Source of the DNA: a bacterium
Lineage (GTDB): Bacteria; Patescibacteriota; Dojkabacteria; JAKAPS01; JAJZLI01
NCBI GenBank assembly: GCA_021785355.1
Contig: JAJYFR010000002.1
Span: 74,529 to 112,298 of the forward strand
Reading direction: 5' to 3'
Length of the DNA: 37,770 nt
Shown: positions 14,162 through 22,951 of the stretch, piece by piece
Position numbering within the stretch: position 1 is the stretch's first letter
Layout: every line of letters begins with the position of its first letter
Notes under the pieces: model-generated
Seen by the model: the letters and a program-made list of their open reading frames with translations, nothing else
What the model was told of the DNA's origin: nothing
The model's database searches: none
Program-made: the position numbers and the translations under genes

Positions 14162-15631
14162 ATGAATATTATAACAAGAAAAAAAAGATATTGGTACAAA
14201 GAAAGTATATGGTATGAGATGTATATAAATCTATTCTATGATAGTAATAAAGACGGCATAGGAGATATACAAGGATTAATAGAAAAAATTCCATATTTGA
14301 AAGATTTAGGAATAGATACTCTACTTTTACTTCCATTCTACCCTAGTACTATGAAAGATTATGGGTATGATGTGACAGATTATCTTAATGTAAGAAAAGA
14401 AATAGGAAATATCGATGAATTTAAAATACTTCTAAAAAAACTTAAAGAAAATAATATTAAAGTTATTATAGATTTAGTTATAAATCATACTTCATATAAA
14501 CATCCTTGGTTTGAAAAATCAAAAAAAAATATATCTCTTTATAAAGATTACTATCTTTGGGAAAAGGATATATCAAATATGAAAAAAGATGATATTATTT
14601 TTAATTCTATTGAAAATAGTAATTGGGAATATAGTAAAGAAAGAAAAGCTTATTATTATCATAAATTTTATAAGTATCAACCTGATTTAAATTGGAATAA
14701 TCCTTTAGTTTTCGATGAATTCAAAAAAATAATATCATTTTATACAAAACTAGGAGTATCTGGTTTCAGAATTGATGCAGCTTTATATATTAAAAAAGAT
14801 TCTAGATATGGCATAGATGAGAAAGGAAGTATAAAAATTATACATAAACTTTTAGAAGAAGGCTTGAAAATCAATAAAGATATTATATTTATTACAGAAA
14901 TTGCAAAACCTCTTGATACGATTAAAAAATTTTTAAAATCAAATATAATGACTTTTAATTTTGATCTAATGCCTAGAATATTAATGTCTTTAAAAATGGA
15001 AGATAAAAAATATGTAGAAAAGTTTCTCCCTTTATATGATTGTATAGAAAAAGATTATCAGGTTGGTAATTTTTTAAGAAATCATGATGGGATATCTCTA
15101 CAAGGATTAAATAAGAAAGACCAATTTATATATTTTAATGCTCTTAATACCTCTAATAATATATTCTCTGGAGAAATCTCTGAAAGACTTATAAATCTTT
15201 TGGAGGATTCTACTGATAAAGTAATTTTGGGATATAGTATTTTGTTTTTTCAGGAAGGAGCACCTATTATATACATGGGAGATGAAAGAGGTGAAGGTAA
15301 TATTACTACTAATAATAAAGATAGCAGAATGGATGTTAGAGGATTAATACAATGGGATAAATATAATACAAAAATATATAAAGAAATAAAAAAATTAATA
15401 GCTATAAGAAAAAAATATATACAAGATATAGTTTATTCAAAACTCATTATAAAAGAATATAAAGATCTTTTATTTTTTAGAAAAAATAATATTCTATTTA
15501 TATTTAATCTTTCCAAAAAAGAAATAGAAATTGAGCTTCAAGGAGAGATATTATATCAAAGAAATATAATTCAAAAAAATAAAATATTTCTAATAGAAAA
15601 TTACGGGATACTATTACTAAAGTCTATATAA
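14162..15631 (+). CDS. GH13 alpha-glucosidase, trehalose synthase (TreS)-like
   Basis: A 489-residue glycoside hydrolase family 13 enzyme. The opening WYKESIWYEM...FYDSNKDGIGD and LLPFYPSTMKDYGYD match the TreS/sucrose-isomerase branch. Catalytic residues are present: nucleophile D205 (GFRIDA), acid/base E246 (FITEIA), and H308-D309 (FLRNHD), with DLVINHTS (104-111) as conserved region I. It is shorter than typical TreS (about 540 residues or more) and has no fused maltokinase. The likely reaction is maltose-trehalose interconversion or alpha-glucoside hydrolysis. No signal peptide is seen, so it is cytoplasmic. Confidence 0.82.
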   Translation: MNIITRKKRYWYKESIWYEMYINLFYDSNKDGIGDIQGLIEKIPYLKDLGIDTLLLLPFYPSTMKDYGYDVTDYLNVRKEIGNIDEFKILLKKLKENNIKVIIDLVINHTSYKHPWFEKSKKNISLYKDYYLWEKDISNMKKDDIIFNSIENSNWEYSKERKAYYYHKFYKYQPDLNWNNPLVFDEFKKIISFYTKLGVSGFRIDAALYIKKDSRYGIDEKGSIKIIHKLLEEGLKINKDIIFITEIAKPLDTIKKFLKSNIMTFNFDLMPRILMSLKMEDKKYVEKFLPLYDCIEKDYQVGNFLRNHDGISLQGLNKKDQFIYFNALNTSNNIFSGEISERLINLLEDSTDKVILGYSILFFQEGAPIIYMGDERGEGNITTNNKDSRMDVRGLIQWDKYNTKIYKEIKKLIAIRKKYIQDIVYSKLIIKEYKDLLFFRKNNILFIFNLSKKEIEIELQGEILYQRNIIQKNKIFLIENYGILLLKSI

Positions 15632-15706
15632 TAATACTATATAGATCTGAGTTTCTCTTTTATATAATCCTTTTAAAACATTACACTTTTTATATATTAA
15701 AAATTT

Positions 15707-16258
15707 TTATAAAAGTTGAATATTTAAAGGATTAAGAACTGTTTTGTTAAATATAACAGATTGTGAATGATCAAGATTAAGAATACTTTTAACATTTGAA
15801 CATACTCCCCCTCCACGATTTGGAAGAACTATATAGAATCCATTAAACTGTTTCACAAAAGTATACCCAGTATTATTATGTCTATCTACATATGTTCCAT
15901 TTATACGTTCTATAAAACCTATACCATCATCATTTTTTGCAGAACAACTAGATGAATCAGATGTCAATTTTTTTGTAGAAAAACTAAAACTTATCATTTG
16001 AACTGGTTTATTAAGAGTATTATTTTTATCAACAGCCATAGATGGAGAAAAAGGCATTTCTGCATCTGTTAAATCAGATATGCTATTAGGAATATTCACT
16101 ATTTTTATACCTAATTGTGGAATATCGAATGTATTACTAACTGAAGAATGACTTGAAGTTACTTGATAACTTTTATAAATTATATATCCGAATACCAACA
16201 CTAAAAGTACTACTAATATAATTAATAAATTTTTTTGATTATTTGAGATTTTATTCAT
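15707..16258 (-). CDS. Membrane-anchored exported protein, unknown function
   Basis: A 183-residue protein: one membrane helix (12-29) and then an extracytoplasmic region with three or four cysteines, including SSSCSAKN and GGGVCSN, that could form disulfides. The segment FDIPQLGIKI opens the domain. No family is recognised. It is well separated (about 100 bases) from the next minus-strand gene. It resembles the anchored protein at 5191-5940 in layout, but no sequence similarity is evident. Confidence 0.55.
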   Translation of the reverse strand: MNKISNNQKNLLIILVVLLVLVFGYIIYKSYQVTSSHSSVSNTFDIPQLGIKIVNIPNSISDLTDAEMPFSPSMAVDKNNTLNKPVQMISFSFSTKKLTSDSSSCSAKNDDGIGFIERINGTYVDRHNNTGYTFVKQFNGFYIVLPNRGGGVCSNVKSILNLDHSQSVIFNKTVLNPLNIQLL

Positions 16259-16358
16259 AATTAATTAATAGGAGTATAAAAAAAACAAATAATAATTGCA
16301 AATTATATTGAAATTAGTAGACTAATAAAAGAAAAATATATAAAAGTTAAAAATATTA

Positions 16359-16808
16359 TTATCTTAATTCAGTTTCTTCTATTACTTCTTCTACACTATT
16401 TTTATCTCTCCAAGTAAAAATATAATTTACGGTAAAGTTTATAATAAAACTTAAAAGAATACTTATATTATTTGCTAAAAGAGTTGATATGAAAGAATTT
16501 TCTTTAGAAATAAAAAAACTAAAAAGTAAAGGGAAAAATATCACTCTTGATATAATAAACCCTAAAAGTATAGACACATGATACTTAAAAAATCTTACCA
16601 ATATTTTGTCATTTCTACTCTCTTTAAAAGTCCAAGCATCATTAATAAAAAAATTATTTATATTCCCTATTTCTGCTGAGAATAAAGTTGCAATATTAGG
16701 AGAAAATCTCAGAACATATTCAAAAAATAATATAGCTATATTGTCTACAATAATACCTATTACACCTACTACAAAATATTTAGATAATTTATTTAAAATT
16801 TTCTTCAC
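16359..16808 (-). CDS. GtrA family membrane protein
   Basis: A 149-residue protein with four membrane helices and GtrA signatures: KYFVVGVIGIIVDN (9-22), NINNFFINDAWTF (48-60) and the C-terminal FIINFTVNYIFTWRD. GtrA-like proteins are thought to help flip polyprenyl-linked sugars across the membrane. It overlaps the PHP gene by 4 bases. No glycosyltransferase lies next to it, so the lipid-sugar partner is unknown. Confidence 0.85.
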   Translation of the reverse strand: MKKILNKLSKYFVVGVIGIIVDNIAILFFEYVLRFSPNIATLFSAEIGNINNFFINDAWTFKESRNDKILVRFFKYHVSILLGFIISRVIFFPLLFSFFISKENSFISTLLANNISILLSFIINFTVNYIFTWRDKNSVEEVIEETELR

Positions 16809-17590
16809 TCTACACTCCTTATATCTCTTGCTTTAGGAAGTATATTCAACATTTTCCTTTTTTTTCTCATATCAAGAGGAATAGGGTTAAAAAGAATATG
16901 ATAACTAAGATAAACTAGTCCTGACTTTCTATCAGAAAAATTAAAACCATAACTTATATTTCTTTGTTTTATATCTTCTACAAGATTATCCTGATAAACA
17001 GTATAAGCACTACCTATAACTCTAAGCATGTGAGCATCAGAACCTCCAACAATAGGAATATTATACTTATTTGCTATATTTATAGCTTTTTTATTAGTTA
17101 AAGCTAAGGAAGATTTTTTATTTAAAAGTTTACCTTTTTTATAAAGTATAGTTGTATAATTGTGAGTACCATTAACCTCTATTGCAAAAGGAATTTTTGC
17201 TGCAACTAACCTTTTTATTAAAACACCACCTCTTTGATGTCTTACACTAAAAAATGGATTGTATGGATGAGCTATAACAGGAAATCCTCCTTGAGAAAGA
17301 ACTTCTTCTGCAGTTTTCTCAACACTCATACCTTTTTTTATATCCTTATTTATATCTAGTGCAACTATATGACAGTCTTTACTAGAAATTTCTGATCCTA
17401 TTCCTACATCAATTTTATAAAGCTTAGAAATCGCATAATTCTTGGCTCTAATAGAACCTTCGATAGAATTATGATCAGTTATATATATTTTATCTAGAAC
17501 TTTTAATTGTTCTGTAAAATCAACAATACTCTCAGGTGCTCTAACCCCATCAGAAAGATTTGAATGTATATGTATATCTGCAATCTTCAT
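16805..17590 (-). CDS. PHP-domain metal-dependent phosphoesterase
   Basis: About 261 residues with the metal ligands of a PHP domain, numbered from a frame two residues longer: H9 and H11 (DIHIHS), D41-H42 (TDHNS), E69 (GSEIS), H76 (CHIVAL), H110 (VIAHPYNPF) and D187-H189 (GSDAH). Such stand-alone proteins hydrolyse phosphoesters, for example nucleotides. The longer frame begins with TTG (17596); the ATG at 17590 gives MKIADIHIHS and is preferred. It lies between GtrA and a GH1 enzyme in one minus-strand run. Confidence 0.85.
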   Translation of the reverse strand: MKIADIHIHSNLSDGVRAPESIVDFTEQLKVLDKIYITDHNSIEGSIRAKNYAISKLYKIDVGIGSEISSKDCHIVALDINKDIKKGMSVEKTAEEVLSQGGFPVIAHPYNPFFSVRHQRGGVLIKRLVAAKIPFAIEVNGTHNYTTILYKKGKLLNKKSSLALTNKKAINIANKYNIPIVGGSDAHMLRVIGSAYTVYQDNLVEDIKQRNISYGFNFSDRKSGLVYLSYHILFNPIPLDMRKKRKMLNILPKARDIRSVE

Positions 17591-17602
17591 AACCAAAATA
17601 TT

Positions 17603-18796
17603 TTAATCTATTGAGTTTCTTTTTACAATTGAAGCATAATATTTACCACTGTTTTTTATTACTCTCTTATTAGATTCATCTAAATAACATAAACCAAATT
17701 TAGCTTTATATCCATTTAACCATTCAAAATTATCTACTAAAGTCCAATAAAAATAGCCTTTCACTGGAATTCCTTCTTCTATCGCTTTAAATAAATATTC
17801 TAAATATTCTTTTATATAAATACCTCTTTTTTCATCATTAATAAGAGAAATTCCATTTTCAGTTATATATATATCTTTCTTATATCTATTATATACATCT
17901 TTTACTAGACTATACATTGATAGAGGATGTATTTTCCATCCTTTGACATCATTTTCAGGTAATTTATTTTCTAAATTAGAAGAAAAACCTTTAAATAAGG
18001 AGAATTCTATTTCTGTATAAAAATATACATTTAATCCTATAAAATCTATATAATCTTTGACTTTATTTAAAAAAGAATAGCTGAAAATACGCTTTAGAAA
18101 ATATATATATATTTTTGAAGGAATGTCTTTTCCTACCATGTCATTATTGTTTTGAGCTATAGATATAGAAGGTTTATCCCAACCATATTTTTTATATATT
18201 TCATTTATTTTTTTATAACTTACTATATGAGAAAGCTCTAGATTTTTTATTACTCTAAAATATTTTATATATGATTTTTTACCAGGAGGCCATTGTTTTG
18301 ATATATATCCTAAAGAAGCATATACAGTAGGTTCATTTATTGTGATCCAATATTTAACATCCATACCTAAATTTTCAACAACAAACTCAGTAAATCTTTT
18401 AAAGTAATTTATTATTTTTTTTGTTTCAAAACTTTTATATTCTGATACCCATTGTGGTAGGGAATAATGAAAAAGAGTCACAAAAGGTTCAATTCCTTCA
18501 ATTTTTAATTTTTTTAATAAAGATTTATAATAATCTAACGCTTCCAAATTCCATTCTCCTTCTTTTGGTTCTATTCTTGACCACTCAATTGAGAATCTGT
18601 ATGTATTCAAGTTTAATTTTTTTAAAAGTTCAATATCTTTCTCATATTCAATATATGAATTACAAGCTTTTCCAGCTTTTTCTATACCCATTTTTTCTTC
18701 CCACAAAGCCCAGTCAGAAAAATTATTTCCACCTTCTATCTGATAAGCAGATGTAGCAACCCCCCATTTGAAATCTTTTGGAAAAACTTTATTCAT
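17603..18796 (-). CDS. GH1 beta-glucosidase family enzyme
   Basis: A 397-residue glycoside hydrolase family 1 enzyme. It opens with FPKDFKWGVATSAYQIEG, where Q19 contacts the sugar; acid/base E155 lies in TINEP (152-156), nucleophile E313 in ITENG (311-315), and the sugar-binding WTLVDNFEW sits at 341-349. It is somewhat shorter than the usual 440-480 residues, and no signal peptide is seen. It should cleave beta-linked disaccharides or phospho-sugars in the cytoplasm. It overlaps the upstream gene (18793-19056) by 4 bases, so it belongs to the TypA operon. Confidence 0.92.
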   Translation of the reverse strand: MNKVFPKDFKWGVATSAYQIEGGNNFSDWALWEEKMGIEKAGKACNSYIEYEKDIELLKKLNLNTYRFSIEWSRIEPKEGEWNLEALDYYKSLLKKLKIEGIEPFVTLFHYSLPQWVSEYKSFETKKIINYFKRFTEFVVENLGMDVKYWITINEPTVYASLGYISKQWPPGKKSYIKYFRVIKNLELSHIVSYKKINEIYKKYGWDKPSISIAQNNNDMVGKDIPSKIYIYFLKRIFSYSFLNKVKDYIDFIGLNVYFYTEIEFSLFKGFSSNLENKLPENDVKGWKIHPLSMYSLVKDVYNRYKKDIYITENGISLINDEKRGIYIKEYLEYLFKAIEEGIPVKGYFYWTLVDNFEWLNGYKAKFGLCYLDESNKRVIKNSGKYYASIVKRNSID

Positions 18797-19056
18797 TCAG
18801 CTTTATTAATGGCAATTTTAAACATATATAATAATATAACAGAAAATAATGAAGATATAAAAATATTGATAATATCTAATATATAGACATTGAGATTTAT
18901 ATTAGGAGTTATAAAAGATATAGAAATTAATCCTCCTATCAAAGATCCAATAATACCTGTCAGAATATATATATATATTCCTCCTCGCATTTTATATTTA
19001 TTTGAAAAAATTATTCCAAATATAATCCCGAAAAGTAGATACACAGACAGATTCAT
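18793..19056 (-). CDS. Small GlsB/YeaQ/YmgE-like membrane protein
   Basis: An 87-residue protein with three hydrophobic helices. GIIFGIIFSNKYKMRGGIY followed by LTGIIGSLIGGLIS resembles the GlsB/YeaQ/YmgE family (helix, basic loop, glycine-rich helix), which is linked to stress in other bacteria but has no fixed function. It overlaps typA by 4 bases and the GH1 gene by 4 bases. Confidence 0.55.
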   Translation of the reverse strand: MNLSVYLLFGIIFGIIFSNKYKMRGGIYIYILTGIIGSLIGGLISISFITPNINLNVYILDIINIFISSLFSVILLYMFKIAINKAE

Positions 19057-20879
19057 GATTTTTTAGATCTCTCCCTTAAACCTTTATTAAGAATTTTCTT
19101 TCTTAATCTTATATGCTTTGGTGTTATTTCCATATATTCGTCATCATTTATAAAATTCATTCCATACTCTATTGTAAGAGGAATCACAGGAGAAAGATAT
19201 ATTGTCTCATCTGTTTTTTCAGTATGCATATTTGTAGCATGCTTTGTTTTTATAACATTAATATCCATATCTCTATCATACTTATTAATTCCTACTATCA
19301 TTCCTTCATACACTTCTGTATCTGGAGTTATAAATAAAGCACCTCGCTCTTGTGCAGTCCCTAAAGAATATGCTGTTGCAATACCTTTTTCAGTAGAAAT
19401 AAGTACTCCATTTCTATCATTTTTAAACTGAGGACTTGAAGGCACAAAATCTAAAAATACATGATTTATAACAGATAATCCTTTTGTTTTATTTAATAAA
19501 TCATTTCTTAATCCAAATAAATTCTTTGTTAAAATTTTATAATAAAATCTAACTCTTTCCTCTCCTTCTTCTACCATATTATCAAGTTGTGCTAAACGCA
19601 TTGAAAGTTCTTTTGTTATTTCCCCTATATATTCTTTTGGAACATCTATTATTAGTTCCTCTCTTGTATCAAATATTTTACCATCTATCTCTTTTTCTAT
19701 GGCCTGAGGTTTAGATATTTGAAATTCATAACCTTCTCTTCTTAGAGTTTCTATTAATATTGAAATATGGAGTTCTCCTCTACCCGAAATTATATATTCA
19801 TCATTCAACACATCCAATTTCATTGAGACATTTCTTTCTAATTCTTTTTCTAATCTTTCTAAAATTTTTCTAGAAGTGACATACTCTCCTTCTCTCCCTG
19901 CTAAAGGTGAAGTATTTACTTCAAATTTTACTTTTACAGAAGGTTCTTGTATCTGTATATCAGGTAATCGTTCTTTATGACCTGATATAGCAACTGTATC
20001 TCCTACCCTTACATTAGAAGCACCTATTATTGTTACAATTTCTCCCGACAAAGCTTCTTTTACTTCTTCCTTTTTTATACCACCTCTATTCTCTAATATA
20101 GATACAACCTTAAACTTTCTTGTATTGTTATTCTCATCTATAACATTTAAATCCATTCCTGGAGTAACTTTTCCCTGAAGTATTTTACCTATAATACCTT
20201 GGCCTAAATAATCATCATAATCAATAGCACTAACTTGCATTAAAAATGGTAAATCTAAAAGAAATTGAGGAGACGGAATATATTTTATAATACCTTCAAA
20301 TAAAGGATTCATATCAGCTTCAACTGAAAAATCATTAGGAATAGTTTCGAATACTTTACCGTCTCTAGCTATTGCATAAAAAATTGGAAAATCTAGTTGG
20401 TTCTCGTCTTGAGCTAATTCTAAAAAAAGATCATATAAACGTGATATTGTCTTATCTATATCTGCAAAAGATTTATCTATCTTGTTTATTACAACAATAA
20501 TCTTTTTCTGCATTTCCAAAGCTTTTTTTAAAACAAACCTTGTTTGTGGCATTGGGCCTTCTTGTGCATCAACTATAAGTAAACATCCGTCTGCCATATT
20601 TAAAACTCTTTCAACTTCTCCTCCAAAATCAGAGTGACCAGGAGTATCTATAATATTAATTTTATAGTCTTTATATGGGATTGAAAGATTCTTAGATGTT
20701 ATAGTTATACCTCTTTCCTTTTCTAGATCACCACTATCCATGATTAATTTTTCTTGCATAACTTTTTCATTATCTCTATATATATGAGATTGCTTCAAAA
20801 AACTATCCACCAAAGTGGTTTTCCCATGATCAACATGAGCTATTACAGCAATATTTCTAATCTTTATATTATCTTCCAT
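19053..20879 (-). CDS. typA: TypA/BipA ribosome-associated GTPase
   Basis: About 608 residues, the usual TypA length. Translational GTPase motifs: G1 AHVDHGKTTL, G2 region ERGITITSKN, G3 DTPGHSDF and G4 NKID, followed by beta-barrel, EF-G-like III/V domains and the TypA-specific C-terminal region (ERGALFITP, IRLRKK). TypA binds ribosomes and helps assembly at low temperature or under stress. The longest frame starts at a TTG (20885); the ATG at 20879 is better. A TATATT preceded by TGG (an extended -10) lies 9 bases upstream of it. Confidence 0.95.
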   Translation of the reverse strand: MEDNIKIRNIAVIAHVDHGKTTLVDSFLKQSHIYRDNEKVMQEKLIMDSGDLEKERGITITSKNLSIPYKDYKINIIDTPGHSDFGGEVERVLNMADGCLLIVDAQEGPMPQTRFVLKKALEMQKKIIVVINKIDKSFADIDKTISRLYDLFLELAQDENQLDFPIFYAIARDGKVFETIPNDFSVEADMNPLFEGIIKYIPSPQFLLDLPFLMQVSAIDYDDYLGQGIIGKILQGKVTPGMDLNVIDENNNTRKFKVVSILENRGGIKKEEVKEALSGEIVTIIGASNVRVGDTVAISGHKERLPDIQIQEPSVKVKFEVNTSPLAGREGEYVTSRKILERLEKELERNVSMKLDVLNDEYIISGRGELHISILIETLRREGYEFQISKPQAIEKEIDGKIFDTREELIIDVPKEYIGEITKELSMRLAQLDNMVEEGEERVRFYYKILTKNLFGLRNDLLNKTKGLSVINHVFLDFVPSSPQFKNDRNGVLISTEKGIATAYSLGTAQERGALFITPDTEVYEGMIVGINKYDRDMDINVIKTKHATNMHTEKTDETIYLSPVIPLTIEYGMNFINDDEYMEITPKHIRLRKKILNKGLRERSKKS

Positions 20880-21000
20880 AAACAAAAGAATATACCATAA
20901 AATAAATATTTAATAAAGGTTTTCTAAGCAATATGATATAATTTCAAGAAATATTATTTTTATTAACAAAAAACTACAGGATTTATATTTTAAAATAATT

Positions 21001-21333
21001 TCAAGATTTTTTTCTTGAAGAAGAAATATTTTTTTTGGAAGAACTTTTTGTTTTTTTAACAGGTTCTTTTTTTATTTTACTATCCTTTTTTGGTTCAATT
21101 ATTTTTTTTGTAGTTTTTTTAACTGGTTTCTTTTCTTCTATCTTTGTTTTTTGAGAAACATCTTTCTGTATATATTTAATAAAGAAATTCAAATCACCAT
21201 AAAAAGAAGATACTAATAGGTAAACTCCAATAATAACTAATATAACCTGAGATACCAGAACACTTAATGATAGACCTATTGCTAGTATCAAAAATCCTAA
21301 TGCAAATAATAAAAATTTCTTATAAATACTCAT
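21001..21333 (-). CDS. Small membrane protein with Lys/Ser-rich basic tail
   Basis: A 110-residue protein. Two hydrophobic helices (8-45) are followed by a tail of about 55 residues made largely of Lys, Ser, Pro and Thr (for example KKPVKKTTKK and KKTKSSSKKN), like the tail of histone H1 or of ribosome-tethered membrane proteins. The tail should be cytoplasmic and could bind nucleic acid or acidic lipid. No family is recognised. It is 18 bases downstream of the ATE-like gene. Confidence 0.55.
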   Translation of the reverse strand: MSIYKKFLLFALGFLILAIGLSLSVLVSQVILVIIGVYLLVSSFYGDLNFFIKYIQKDVSQKTKIEEKKPVKKTTKKIIEPKKDSKIKKEPVKKTKSSSKKNISSSRKKS

Positions 21334-21351
21334 GAGACATATGATAACATA

Positions 21352-21999
21352 TTATTTCCTATCTCTCAAGATATCTTTCAGCTCAGATATATCTTGATTC
21401 CACTTATCCTTAAAAAACCATTCTTCTCCTTCAAATTGCAACTTATATAAGGATTCTTTTTTATATACACTTCCCAAATACATATATTTTAAACTTTTAG
21501 ATTTCGCATATTCTAAAGTTTTTGTCATCATACCTATTCCCAAACTTTTTGAAATATATTCAGTGTCATAAAAAGGATATGCATAATGCAATATTTCTTC
21601 TTTTAAAAAACATATACAATATCCTACAATATCTTCATCTATACTAAATTTCAGTATAGTATTAAATGATGTCTTTTTATCTTTAACAATTGATTTTATT
21701 TTATTTGCACTTATAGTATTTTTTCCAAATTTTTGTGAATAAAATTTTTCACCCATTGCATGAATTTTCCAATCATAATTATCCAGAGGCAATGAATATA
21801 CTTCTAGCAATAATTTATCATTTTTTCTTAATATCCTTCTATTCTCAGACGTAAGATTAAAATTATTAATATTGACTCTCAAAGATCTAATCTTTTGCAT
21901 TACACCTACATCTTTTCTAGTAAGTACAAAACCTCTATCATACATATCTATTATCTTTTTTTCATCTTTCTCAATTATTTCTTTTTCATATATATACAT
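21352..21999 (-). CDS. Arginyl/leucyl-tRNA-protein transferase (ATE/Bpt)-like protein
   Basis: A 215-residue protein. The C-terminal half matches the ATE/Bpt pattern: SLGIGMMTKTLEYAKSKSL (152-170), then YMYLGSVYKKESLYKLQF (172-189) and EEWFFKDKW, corresponding to family sequences like SLG...YLGYYI..CxKMxYKxxFxPxE.W. The N-terminal RSLRVNINNF (38-47) and NRRILRKN (53-60) also match. The N-terminal Cys cluster of classical ATEs is absent. Family members add an amino acid from tRNA to protein N-termini, marking them for degradation. A plain GNAT acetyltransferase is the alternative. Confidence 0.6.
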   Translation of the reverse strand: MYIYEKEIIEKDEKKIIDMYDRGFVLTRKDVGVMQKIRSLRVNINNFNLTSENRRILRKNDKLLLEVYSLPLDNYDWKIHAMGEKFYSQKFGKNTISANKIKSIVKDKKTSFNTILKFSIDEDIVGYCICFLKEEILHYAYPFYDTEYISKSLGIGMMTKTLEYAKSKSLKYMYLGSVYKKESLYKLQFEGEEWFFKDKWNQDISELKDILRDRK

Positions 22000-22054
22000 A
22001 CCATTTATTATAACAAAATATATACAAACAGAATAATAAATATTTTTTTAGATT

Positions 22055-22083
22055 TTGTATATTGATATAATATAGATTATAAT
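22055..22083 (+). promoter_or_regulatory. Promoter of the NicO-like/ROK/OGG1 operon
   Basis: TTGTAT (22055-22060), 17 bases, TATAAT (22078-22083), then 10 bases to the ATG at 22094. The leader would be only about 4 bases, too short for a Shine-Dalgarno site. Confidence 0.6.
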
Positions 22084-22093
22084 CTTACACACA

Positions 22094-22951
22094 ATGAGTA
22101 CCATATTTTTTTTACTACTCTCATCATTAGGTTTAGGTATTGTTCATGGAATTACTCCTGATGAACATACATGGCCAATAACTTTCAGCTACGCTATCGG
22201 AAGTTACTCATCTTCTAAAGGGCTATATGTAGGCTTCTTATTTTCTTTAGCATTTGCAATTCAAAGATCAATTGCAGGAGTAATAGTATATTTAGCTCTA
22301 ATAAATGTGAAGATTTTTTCCACATATAATGGATATGTTTATCTAATAGTAGGAATTGCAATGCTAATTGCAGGTTTATATGTTACAAATAAGCACAGAA
22401 TTCTTCATCTAGAAATATTTCCTTCCTCATGGCTAGGGAAAAAAGATACTCATGATATGCAAGAAGATGTTAGAGAAATAAAACCTTCTATGGCTTTAAT
22501 TCATGGGTTTATTGCAGGTTGGGGATTTGGTGCTTTTGCACTAATACTATATACAATAATAATTCCTAAAATGCCTAATGTCTATTTTGCAATTCTACCA
22601 GGTCTCTTTTTCGGATTAGGAACTATGATAGTACAAGTTATATTTGGAGGTTTATTTGGACATTGGATTAGAAGTATGAAACTTACAGAGAAAGATGGAA
22701 TAAAAGTAGCTTCAAAAATTGCAGGAACTACATTAACTTTTGGAGGAATTATATTTATTTTAGGAGGTTTACTTACAGTACTCTTTCCTAAGATAGCTAA
22801 TATATCCATTAATACTGGTATTGATATCGGGAATTTACATCATTTAGGATTAGGTTTTGCTATGGTTACAACAACAGTATTAATAATAGGAATGGGATCT
22901 ATTTTTTATTTTGTAAGAGAAATGAAAAAAGAATATGAAAATAGATTATAA
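22094..22951 (+). CDS. NicO/UreH-like metal transporter (LysE superfamily)
   Basis: A 285-residue protein with about six to seven membrane helices. The first helix carries GIVHGITPDEHTWP (15-28), a His/Asp motif comparable to the HX4DH metal site of nickel/cobalt transporters. A second half begins ALIHGFIAGWGFGAF, suggesting the internal duplication typical of the superfamily. His-rich loops (HRILHLE, HDMQED) lie between the halves. The likely role is transport of a divalent metal; the ion is unknown. It overlaps the next gene by 17 bases. Confidence 0.65.
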   Translation: MSTIFFLLLSSLGLGIVHGITPDEHTWPITFSYAIGSYSSSKGLYVGFLFSLAFAIQRSIAGVIVYLALINVKIFSTYNGYVYLIVGIAMLIAGLYVTNKHRILHLEIFPSSWLGKKDTHDMQEDVREIKPSMALIHGFIAGWGFGAFALILYTIIIPKMPNVYFAILPGLFFGLGTMIVQVIFGGLFGHWIRSMKLTEKDGIKVASKIAGTTLTFGGIIFILGGLLTVLFPKIANISINTGIDIGNLHHLGLGFAMVTTTVLIIGMGSIFYFVREMKKEYENRL

